Assembly (NCBI GenBank): GCA_964017065.1
Contig: OZ024789.1
Span: 12,952,890-13,016,889 of the forward strand
From: Haliclona indistincta
Taxonomy: Eukaryota; Porifera; Demospongiae; Haplosclerida; Chalinidae
Direction of reading: 5' to 3'
Length of the DNA stretch: 64,000 bases
Notes under the pieces: model-generated
What the model was told of the DNA's origin: nothing
The model's input: only the letters and a program-made list of their open reading frames with translations
Database searches by the model: none
Part shown: piece after piece, positions 12,717 through 21,983 of the stretch
How the letters are laid out: every line of letters begins with the position of its first letter
How positions within the stretch are numbered: position 1 is the first letter of the stretch
Position numbers and translations under genes: made by a program

Positions 12717-12851
12717 TGTTGAGTCTCAAAACAATCTCTTATTGTTAAATTACATACTGCCAAAATACATGAGAGACTCAGTATATAAATCAGAGTGCAC
12801 AATAGCTTGTAAAAATAAATACAAGAGTTTGTAGACTCAGAGTCTACGACA
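12717..12851 (-). repeat. 5' LTR of Gypsy-1
   Basis: 135 bp, same sequence as 8619-8753, followed by target duplication CAACA at 12852-12856. Very short for a Gypsy LTR. Confidence 0.93.
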
Positions 12852-13192
12852 CAACACTTTGGCATCATGCTATTATGCTCTCTAGCGATCTGGCATTAAC
12901 TTCAGTCCATTCTTCATTACGTCATTTTTGTTGACATACTAAGTGTTCACTTGGTAGATGTAATTGTAATCTGGATGTAAAGAATGGGCTACTATTATTT
13001 TCTAGAATTTAATATTTCTTTAGTGAGCTACTAAAATTTGGTTTCTTAGAATTTGATAATGTATTCAGGACATCCTCATTATATAATGAATACATTACTC
13101 TTATCTGCCAAATACAAACACTGTTGTTGTTGTAGTAGGCAGCTCAGTGCAGTCAAGCAACGTACTCTCTAGCTAGGAGCTAATATAGAGCC

Positions 13193-13368
13193 ATGGCAGA
13201 TCAATCTACAACAGTGGGTGATGGCTACACACCAGTTGGTCGGTACTCTCATGTTGCTGCTACCATTGACTGTAAGCTGTATGTGTGGGGAGGATGGAGG
13301 AAGGATACCCCACATGTACATGATGGACCAGAGAAGACTAGACTTACTTCAATAGTGGAGGTCTTAGA
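13193..13368 (+). pseudogene. KD-1 exon 1 (Kelch repeat), cut by Gypsy-2
   Basis: ATG and about 58 codons almost identical to exon 1 of KD-2 (28613) and KD-3 (41401): GRYSHVAATIDCKLYVWGG, a Kelch blade. The intact paralogues continue GACTTAAAG|GTAAG, whereas here the sequence turns into a Gypsy LTR (TGTGGTATATTT) after GTCTTAGA. The insertion removes the exon end and donor. Exons 2 and 3 are not seen and may lie in the assembly gap. Host gene function is probably lost unless the element is spliced out. Confidence 0.85.
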
Positions 13369-13563
13369 TGTGGTATATTTCGAACAACTGGTGCCAGATG
13401 TCTGGAGTCTGTGATTATGTAAATTTGAACAATCATGTTGAACTGGTATAAATACTGTGTCATATTCAGGTCAAATCAGAATGATAATAATAAGAATTAT
13501 TTCTCAAAAGATACTACATATTGGCGACGAGAGTTGGTGCGACCCCTGCTGCTGTACTCAAAG

Positions 13564-14064
13564 ATGGCTGCTGGACGTTTCTTCGTATCGTTCACACCAG
13601 AAGCAGAGACAATTTCGTCGTACCTAGAAAGAATTAATCTCTTCATGACGGCAAGTGGGACAGCTGACGAGAAGAAAGTTGCAGTTCTCCTCAGTTCTGT
13701 GGGACTAGCAGCGTACACTGTCCTACGCGACCTCTGTAGGCCCGTTCTGCCGGAAACGAAGACCTACGGCGAGCTCACTGAACTCCTGGAACAGCAATAC
13801 AAAGCTAAGCCATTAGTCATTGCTGAAAGATTTTATTTTGGTCAAAGGAGCCAGAAAGAAGGAGAGACGATAGCTGAATACGTCGCCGAGCTTCGTCGTT
13901 TGTCGGCTAACTGCGACTACGGAGAGTTCTTGACTCAAGCCATTCGTGACCGTCTTGTTGCGGGAATTCGCAGTGAAGTGCTACAAAGACAGTTACTCTC
14001 TAAGGATACTCTAACTCTTGACGACGCTGTGAAGCTATCACAACTGAGCTTACGAGGCAGCTGA
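13564..14064 (+). pseudogene. Gypsy-2 Gag
   Basis: Retrotransposon Gag helical domain starting at MAAGRFF, with a YVAELRRLS motif parallel to YVAELRSLA in Gypsy-1. It ends at an early TGA (14062-14064). The matching downstream sequence continues in the next frame, so a one-base shift (or less likely a programmed frameshift) separates it from the zinc-knuckle region. Confidence 0.8.
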
Positions 14065-14065
14065 A

Positions 14066-15707
14066 TTGAACGTCAAGGCCCTCAAGAGCTCTGCTACTGA
14101 CGCCGGAGTCTCTGATAGTGTGGGGAAAGTATCTGTGAACAAACCCTCCACCGGTCCATGCTATCGTTGTGGAAAAGGAAATCACACCCCTGAGGAGTGC
14201 AGATTTAAAACTGCTAAGTGTCACAATTGTGGTCGTACTGGTCACATATCTCCTGTTTGCAGGTCTAGTACGCGTCCTAGACGTGGAGATAACTCCAAGA
14301 AGCCTTCTAAAAGACGAAATAAGTATGTTGCAGCTGACGACTCTAGTTCTGATGAAGTGTCGATCAAGCAGATCCATGCCTTGGGTTCCAAGAAGAATCA
14401 ACCATACCATGTTGATGTGCTCGTGAATAACCAGCCTCTGAAGATGGAACTAGCTGCAGTATCCATCATCGCTGAAAGCCAGTTGAAAAGAATTCTTCCT
14501 CGCTTAAAGTTACAACCATCGAAGATTAAGCTGAAAACCTACTCTGGTGAGAAAATGCCAGTGGTTGGTGAGGTTCCAGTAGAAGTTCAGTATGCTGAGC
14601 AGACAGAATTGTTATCTTTTGTTGTTGTTGCTCAGGAAGGACCGCCTTTGTTGGGAAGAGATTGGCTGAAATGTCTGCGGTTAGATTGGAGGGCAGTCGG
14701 TGCTGTGCATTTTGTTGAGAAAAAGCTAGATTCTGACCTGAAGGAATTGCTCTCTGTTCACAAAGCTGTTTTCAAGTCAGAACCTGGGACTATTCATCCA
14801 TATCGTGCAAGACTGCAAGTCCGAGAAGGAGCCACTCCTAAGTTCTGCAAAGCTCGACCTGTACCGTATGCCATCAAAGATTCCCTCGATAAAGAGTTGG
14901 GCTTACTCGAGTCATCTGGAATCATCCAATCGGTTTCTCATAGTGACTGGGCAGCTCCGATAGTGGCTGTACCAAAGAAGGATGGAAGAATAAGGATCTG
15001 TGGAGATTATAAACTGACCGTCAATCCAGCACTTGATGTTGATCAATACCCATTACCGAAGACACAAGATTTGTTTTCTTCACTCTCTGGTGGTCAGAAG
15101 TTCTCTAAACTAGATCTTTCTCAAGCCTACCTTCAGCTAATGCTAGAAGAGGATTCTCGACACTATCTCACTATCAACACTCACCGAGGCTTGTATCAAT
15201 TCACTCGACTACCATTCGGTGTAGCTTCAGCTCCCGCAATCTTCCAGAAGACAATGGATCTTTTGTTGCAGAAATTACCCGGTGTGGTATGTTACATCGA
15301 CGACATACTGGTGACTGGTAGCAATGATGAAGATCATCTCAAAAACCTCAACCTCGTACTCGAACGTCTAACCTCTCATGGAGTCGTACTGAAGCAAGAA
15401 AAGTGCTTCTTCCTACAATCTTCCGTGGATTTCTTGGGACACACGGTAGATGCTGAAGGTCTCCACCCTACTGCTGAAAAGCTGAAAGCTGTTTTGGAAG
15501 CTCCTGCCCCTCAGAATGTACAGGAACTTCGCTCATTTCTGGGTCTCATAAACTATTATGGACATTTCATTTCTAATCTCTCAACTCTTCTCTCCCCACT
15601 CAATAGGTTGCTCCAGTCTAACAAAAGATGGGACTGGTCACCTGAGTGTGTTCAAGCATTCCAAGCCGCAAAGGAACAGCTAACATCGTCTACTGTGCTG
15701 ACGCACT
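14066..15707 (+). pseudogene. Gypsy-2 nucleocapsid-protease-reverse transcriptase fragment
   Basis: Open frame with two CCHC knuckles (CYRCGKGNHTPEEC, CHNCGRTGHISPVC), a protease-like domain and reverse transcriptase with VCYIDDILVTG. The protease reads KMELAAVSII where Gypsy-1 has MELDTGASLSIM: the catalytic D-T-G is absent, consistent with a 9-bp in-frame deletion. The frame runs into N at 15708. Not functional as it stands. Confidence 0.85.
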
Positions 15708-15907
15708 NNNNNNNNNNNNNNNNNNNNNNNNNNNNNNNNNNNNNNNNNNNNNNNNNNNNNNNNNNNNNNNNNNNNNNNNNNNNNNNNNNNNNNNNNNNNN
15801 NNNNNNNNNNNNNNNNNNNNNNNNNNNNNNNNNNNNNNNNNNNNNNNNNNNNNNNNNNNNNNNNNNNNNNNNNNNNNNNNNNNNNNNNNNNNNNNNNNNN
15901 NNNNNNN
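15708..15907. other. Assembly gap of 200 N
   Basis: Exactly 200 N, so a placeholder of unknown true length. It joins the middle of Gypsy-2 to a 34-bp minisatellite that in the neighbouring duplicates lies after Kelch exon 4. The missing piece should include the Gypsy 3' half and LTR and possibly KD-1 exons 2-4. Confidence 0.98.
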
Positions 15908-16440
15908 TATGTGCATGTCTCTAATAACCAGCTATAGCAGGTATGTGCATGTCTCTAATAACCAGCTATAGCAGGTATGTGCATGTCTCTAATAACCAGC
16001 TATAGCAGGTATGTGTGTGTCTCTAATAACCAGCTATAGCAGGTATGTGCGTGTCTCTAATAACCAGCTATAGCAGGTATGTGCATGTCTCTAATAACCA
16101 GCTATAGCAGGTATGTGTGTGTCTCTAATAACCAGCTATAGCAGGTATGTGCATGTCTCTAATAACCAGCTATAGCAGGTACGTGCATGTCTCTAATAAC
16201 CAGCTATAGCAGGTATGTGCGTGTCTCTAATAACCAGCTATAGCAGGTATGTACATGTCTCTAATAACCAGCTATAGCAGGTATGTGCATGTCTCTAATA
16301 ACCAGCTATAGCAGGTATGTGCATGTCTCTAATAACCAGCTATAGCAGGTATGTGCATGTCTCTAATAACCAGCTATAGCAGGTATGTGCATGTCTCTAA
16401 TAACCAGCTATAGCATGTATGTGCCTGTCTCTAATAACCA
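15908..16440 (+). repeat. 34-bp minisatellite, array 1
   Basis: Units GTATGTGCATGTCTCTAATA plus ACCAGCTATAGCAG. Each contains a donor-like GTATGTG, a branch-point-like CTAATAAC and an acceptor-like TATAGCAG. Same repeat as at 18121 and 20947. Confidence 0.95.
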
Positions 16441-19400
16441 GCTTCAGTGTTCAATAATACACAGATTGCAATACCTGAGGCCCAACTGGTCCGGATCAAG
16501 CGACAACGTCACTCAGCTTCAGTTTGTAGACTAGATGCCTTTCATGTGATAGTGGTGGTACATGGTGGAGTGGAGAAGGAGAAATTGTATAGAGATGAAC
16601 GTATAGCTCAGCAAGAGGACATGCTATCAGACACTAGTATACTGGAGTTTGGTTAGTGAGTGATTATTGCACTTATTATTTTAACTACACCTTTTAGTTT
16701 TTTTTTATTAAAACTTTTTTACTTTACTTGTTCCTGTTACTTTTTTGATCACTATCAGTTTAAAATTAACAGCTGTATTCTATGCTAGCTGTTATTTCAT
16801 ATTTACAACTCTGTGAGCAGCAGTTACTAGCTAGCAGATGAGAAGGTGCATAGCCTCTATAGTCAGAGAGTCAAGGAACATGGAATTTTATGTTATCGGC
16901 AATCACAAAAAGGTTTAAATTAGTTAGAGAGGTTGAGTTGACAACATGATATTTCCTAGCACTGTAATGGATGAAGAAGAGAATAACGCTGACAACTCAG
17001 TGGAACACTATGGTGATCATGGCTGGAAGACTACGGTCCGCCGGGACTGTAGAGGATTCGAGTAGACACGCCTAGTGGAGCCTTGTTGATGTCGATATCA
17101 CGATCACAGAGGCTTCTAGCCATTTACAATGACCAACGTCCAGTTGTCAACAGCACAGGGGTCCTATAGGTACAGCTCACGCCACGTAGTGTAAGAAACC
17201 TAGCCTACATGTAGATTCCTAGATCGGGTAGCATCACCGTCGTCCGGTTCGCGCCTGCCGTGGGTCATGATGACAGCATAGACAGATCAGTGTTACCCAG
17301 GGTATGGTATACTGCTTGTTCATACCTCTAGGCTCTAGCCTGCGCGCTGAAGCGCCCATGATTGAGCAGAGAGAAAGCGAGCTCGCTTTCAAAACTGATG
17401 CTGCGATGACGTGCAACTGACAAAATTGATGCGGAATCCTCTTCCTACACCTTTTACAACCGTCAATTACTTCATCGGACTGCGTCCTCCAAATACAGCT
17501 ACCTACAGCTTATTTACAACTGTCAACTACTTCATCGGACTGCGTCCTCCTAAAAACAGATACCTCTATATTTATTTACAACCGTCAATTACTTCATCGG
17601 ACTGCGTCCTCCTTCAAGCCGCTGATGTAGGGATACTTGGGACTTTTACATTTGCAAGCATTATTCCATCTTGTTCCTTTACTATTGCAAGTATCATCCA
17701 ATCTTGTTCCTTTCCTTTTGCAAGCATCATCCCATCTTGTTCCTTTACTTTTGCAAGCATCATCCCATCTTGTTCTTTTACTTTTGCAAGCATTATCCCA
17801 TCTTGTTCCTTTACTTTTGCAAGAGTCATCCCTACACCTTTTAGTTTTTTTTTATTAAAACTTTTTTACTTTACTTTTTGTAACATTGTCATTGCTTTGT
17901 TATGCAGCATGTTACTTGTACTCGTGTGAAACCAGAAATGGTCCCATGGCCTTGTGCAAGAAGCAATCAACCTTCATGTGTGCTGGCCAGTCCACTAGTC
18001 ACTGGTCACAGGAACACATACATTCTCTGCACTGGTGGTGATGGTTGTGATCGTGAATCAGTTAATGATGTGTGGATTGGAGAATGCAATACATGTACAG
18101 AGAGATTAAAATGGAAGCAGGTATGTGCATGTCTCTAATAACCAGCTATAGCAGGTATGTGTGTGTCTCTAATAACCAGCTATAGCAGGTATGTGCATGT
18201 CTCTAATAACCAGCTATAGCAGGTATGTGCGTGTCTCTAATAACCAGCTATAGCAGGTAAGTGCGTGTCTCTAATAACCAGCTATAGCAGGTATGTGTGT
18301 GTCTCTAATAACCAGCTATAGCAGGTATGTACATGTCTCTAATAACCAGCTATAGCAGGTATGTGCATGTCTCTAATAACCAGCTATAGCAGGTATGTGC
18401 ATGTCTCTAATAACCAGCTATAGCAGGTACGTGCATGTCTCTAATAACCAGCTATAGCAGGTATGTGCGTGTCTCTAATAACCAGCTATAGCAGGTAAGT
18501 GCGTGTCTCTAATAACCAGCTATAGCAGGTATGTGTGTGTCTCTAATAACCAGCTATAGCAGGTATGTACATGTCTCTAATAACCAGCTATAGCAGGTAT
18601 GTGCATGTCTCTAATAACCAGCTATAGCAGGTACGTGCATGTCTCTAATAACCAGCTATAGCAGGTATGTGCGTGTCTCTAATAACCAGCTATAGCAGGT
18701 ATGTACATGTCTCTAATAACCAGCTATAGCAGGTATGTGCATGTCTCTAATAACCAGCTATAGCAGGTATGTGTGTGTCTCTAATAACCAGCTATAGCAG
18801 GTATGTGCGTGTCTCTAATAACCAGCTATAGCAGGTATGTGCATGTCTCTAATAACCAGCTATAGCAGGTATGTGCATGTCTCTAATAACCAGCTATAGC
18901 AGGTATGTGCATGTCTCTAATAACCAGCTATAGCAGGTATGTGTGTGTCTCTAATAACCAGCTATAGCAGGTATGTGCGTGTCTCTAATAACCAGCTATA
19001 GCAGGTATGTGCATGTCTCTAATAACCAGCTATAGCAGGTATGTGTGTGTCTCTAATAACCAGCTATAGCAGGTATGTGCATGTCTCTAATAACCAGCTA
19101 TAGCAGGTACGTGCATGTCTCTAATAACCAGCTATAGCAGGTATGTGCGTGTCTCTAATAACCAGCTATAGCAGGTATGTACATGTCTCTAATAACCAGC
19201 TATAGCAGGTATGTGCATGTCTCTAATAACCAGCTATAGCATGTATGTGCCTGTCTCTAATAACCAGCTTCAGTGTTCAATAATACACAGATTGCAATAC
19301 CTGAGGCCCAACTGGTCCGGATCAAGCGACAACGTCACTCAGCTTCAGTTTGTAGACTAGATGCCTTTCATGTGATAGTGGTGGTACATGTTGGAGTGGA

Positions 19401-20946
19401 GAAGGAGAAATTGTATAGAGATGAACGTATAGCTCAGCAAGAGGACATGCTATCAGACACTAGTATACTGGAGTTTGGTTAGTGAGTGATTATTGCACTT
19501 ATTATTTTAACTACACCTTTTAGTTTTTTTTTATTAAAACTTTTTTACTTTACTTGTTCCTGTTACTTTTTTGATCACTATCAGTTTAAAATTAACAGCT
19601 GTATTCTATGCTAGCTGTTATTTCATATTTACAACTCTGTGAGCAGCAGTTACTAGCTAGCAGATGAGAAGGTGCATAGCCTCTATAGTCAGAGAGTCAA
19701 GGAACATGGAATTTTATGTTATCGGCAATCACAAAAAGGTTTAAATTAGTTAGAGAGGTTGAGTTGACAACATGATATTTCCTAGCACTGTAATGGATGA
19801 AGAAGAGAATAACGCTGACAACTCAGTGGAACACTATGGTGATCATGGCTGGAAGACTACGGTCCGCCGGGACTGTAGAGGATTCGAGTAGACACGCCTA
19901 GTGGAGCCTTGTTGATGTCGATATCACGATCACAGAGGCTTCTAGCCATTTACAATGACCAACGTCCAGTTGTCAACAGCACAGGGGTCCTATAGGTACA
20001 GCTCACGCCACGTAGTGTAAGAAACCTAGCCTACATGTAGATTCCTAGATCGGGTAGCATCACCGTCGTCCGGTTCGCGCCTGCCGTGGGTCATGATGAC
20101 AGCATAGACAGATCAGTGTTACCCAGGGTATGGTATACTGCTTGTTCATACCTCTAGGCTCTAGCTTGCGCGCTGAAGCGCCCATGATTGAGCAGAGAGA
20201 AAGCGAGCTCGCTTTCAAAACTGATGCTGCGATGACGTGCAACTGACAAAATTGATGCGGAATCCTCTTCCTACACCTTTTACAACCGTCAATTACTTCA
20301 TCGGACTGCGTCCTCCAAATACAGCTACCTACAGCTTATTTACAACTGTCAACTACTTCATCGGACTGCGTCCTCCTAAAAACAGATACCTCTATATTTA
20401 TTTACAACCGTCAATTACTTCATCGGACTGCGTCCTCCTTCAAGCCGCTGATGTAGGGATACTTGGGACTTTTACATTTGCAAGCATTATTCCATCTTGT
20501 TCCTTTACTATTGCAAGTATCATCCAATCTTGTTCCTTTCCTTTTGCAAGCATCATCCCATCTTGTTCCTTTACTTTTGCAAGCATCATCCCATCTTGTT
20601 CTTTTACTTTTGCAAGCATTATCCCATCTTGTTCCTTTACTTTTGCAAGAGTCATCCCTACACCTTTTAGTTTTTTTTTATTAAAACTTTTTTACTTTAC
20701 TTTTTGTAACATTGTCATTGCTTTGTTATGCAGCATGTTACTTGTACTCGTGTGAAACCAGAAATGGTCCCATGGCCTTGTGCAAGAAGCAATCAACCTT
20801 CATGTGTGCTGGCTAGTCCACTAGTCACTGGTCACAGGAACACATACATTCTCTGCACTGGTGGTGATGGTTGTGATCGTGAATCAGTTAATGATGTGTG
20901 GATTGGAGAATGCAATACATGTACAGAGAGATTAAAATGGAAGCAG
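16441..20946 (+). repeat. Tandem segmental duplication, 2826-bp period
   Basis: 16441-18120 matches 19267-20946 with only a few base differences, including exon 5, 1.25 kb of non-coding sequence and exon 4. A third partial copy (exon 5 only) starts near 21719. The non-coding part holds three copies of a CATCGGACTGCGTCCTCC motif and a 30-bp repeat (17650-17830: CATCCCATCTTGTTCCTTTA and variants). Either a very recent tandem duplication or an assembly duplication. Confidence 0.9.
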
Positions 20947-21929
20947 GTATGTGCATGTCTCTAATAACCAGCTATAGCAGGTATGTGTGTGTCTCTAATA
21001 ACCAGCTATAGCAGGTATGTGCATGTCTCTAATAACCAGCTATAGCAGGTATGTGCGTGTCTCTAATAACCAGCTATAGCAGGTAAGTGCGTGTCTCTAA
21101 TAACCAGCTATAGCAGGTATGTGTGTGTCTCTAATAACCAGCTATAGCAGGTATGTACATGTCTCTAATAACCAGCTATAGCAGGTATGTGCATGTCTCT
21201 AATAACCAGCTATAGCAGGTATGTGCATGTCTCTAATAACCAGCTATAGCAGGTATGTGTGTGTCTCTAATAACCAGCTATAGCAGGTATGTGCGTGTCT
21301 CTAATAACCAGCTATAGCAGGTACGTGCATGTCTCTAATAACCAGCTATAGCAGGTATGTGCATGTCTCTAATAACCAGCTATAGCAGGTATGTACATGT
21401 CTCTAATAACCAGCTATAGCAGGTATGTGCATGTCTCTAATAACCAGCTATAGCAGGTATGTGTGTGTCTCTAATAACCAGCTATAGCAGGTATGTGCGT
21501 GTCTCTAATAACCAGCTATAGCAGGTATGTGCATGTCTCCAATAACCAGCTATAGCAGGTATGTGCATGTCTCTAATAACCAGCTATAGCAGGTATGTGC
21601 ATGTCTCTAATAACCAGCTATAGCAGGTATGTGCATGTCTCTAATAACCAGCTATAGCAGGTATGTGCATGTCTCTAATAACCAGCTATAGCATGTATGT
21701 GCCTGTCTCTAATAACCAGCTTCAGTGTTCAATAATACACAGATTGCAATACCTGAGGCCCAACTGGTCCGGATCAAGCGACAACGTCACTCAGCTTCAG
21801 TTTGTAGACTAGATGCCTTTCATGTGATAGTGGTGGTACATGGTGGAGTGGAGAAGGAGAAATTGTATAGAGATGAACGTATAGCTCAGCAAGAGGACAT
21901 GCTATCAGACACTAGTATACTGGAGTTTG
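16465..21929 (+). CDS. KD-1 duplicated Kelch exon cassettes (exons 4 and 5)
   Basis: Exon 4 copies at 17908-18120 and 20734-20946 (HVTCTRVKPEMVPWPC... to KWKQ) and exon 5 copies at 16465-16651, 19291-19477 and 21743-21929 (IAIPEAQLVRIKRQRHSAS... to LEFG). They correspond to exons 4 and 5 of KD-2 and KD-3 and encode Kelch blades with paired glycines (HGG, TGG). The copies are nearly identical; the 19291 copy has one visible base change (HGG to HVG). Exon 5 ends in phase 1 and exon 4 begins in phase 0, so one exon 5 cannot be joined to a following exon 4. Only one pair could be used per transcript, or the extra copies are inert. The upstream gene is disrupted, so expression is uncertain. Confidence 0.75.
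18121..19266 (+). repeat. 34-bp minisatellite, array 2
   Basis: About 33 units. The first unit starts exactly at the donor of exon 4 (AAGCAG|GTATGTG). The last unit degenerates into the polypyrimidine and acceptor region of the following exon 5. Confidence 0.95.
20947..21718 (+). repeat. 34-bp minisatellite, array 3
   Basis: About 22 units, again starting at the exon 4 donor at 20946/20947 and ending before exon 5 at 21743. Unit order differs from array 2, so the arrays evolve independently of the flanking duplication. Confidence 0.95.
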
Positions 21930-21983
21930 GTTAGTGAGTGATTATTGCACTTATTATTTTAACTAGTTTATAATGTATTAAAG

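Larger units (their letters stand above)
8614..12856 (-). mobile_element. Ty3/Gypsy LTR retrotransposon Gypsy-1, apparently complete
   Basis: Boundaries: 135-bp LTRs at 8619-8753 and 12717-12851, each TG...CA as read on the plus strand, and a 5-bp target duplication CAACA at 8614-8618 and 12852-12856. The two LTRs look identical by eye. The primer binding site is at 12705-12715 (TGGCGACGAGA in element sense), one base from the 5' LTR, and fits the 3' end of a serine tRNA of the GCT type from memory. A polypurine tract (AAGGAGGGAGGAA) sits at 8755-8767 next to the 3' LTR. One open reading frame fills the interior. Paralogous empty sites near 34.47 and 38.71 kb show the uninterrupted sequence. 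Confidence 0.95.
13369..15707 (+). mobile_element. Ty3/Gypsy element Gypsy-2, 5' part, degenerate
   Basis: A likely 150-bp 5' LTR (13369-13518, TG...CA) is followed after three bases by a primer site TGGCGACGAG at 13522, the same as in Gypsy-1. Gag, nucleocapsid, protease and reverse transcriptase follow; RNase H, integrase and the 3' LTR are missing into the 200-N gap. Related to, but clearly diverged from, Gypsy-1. Confidence 0.85.

Noticed and set aside
15908..21718. CRISPR-like array of 34-bp repeats
   Set aside because: Direct tandem repeats without spacers, inside introns of a eukaryotic gene; this is a minisatellite.
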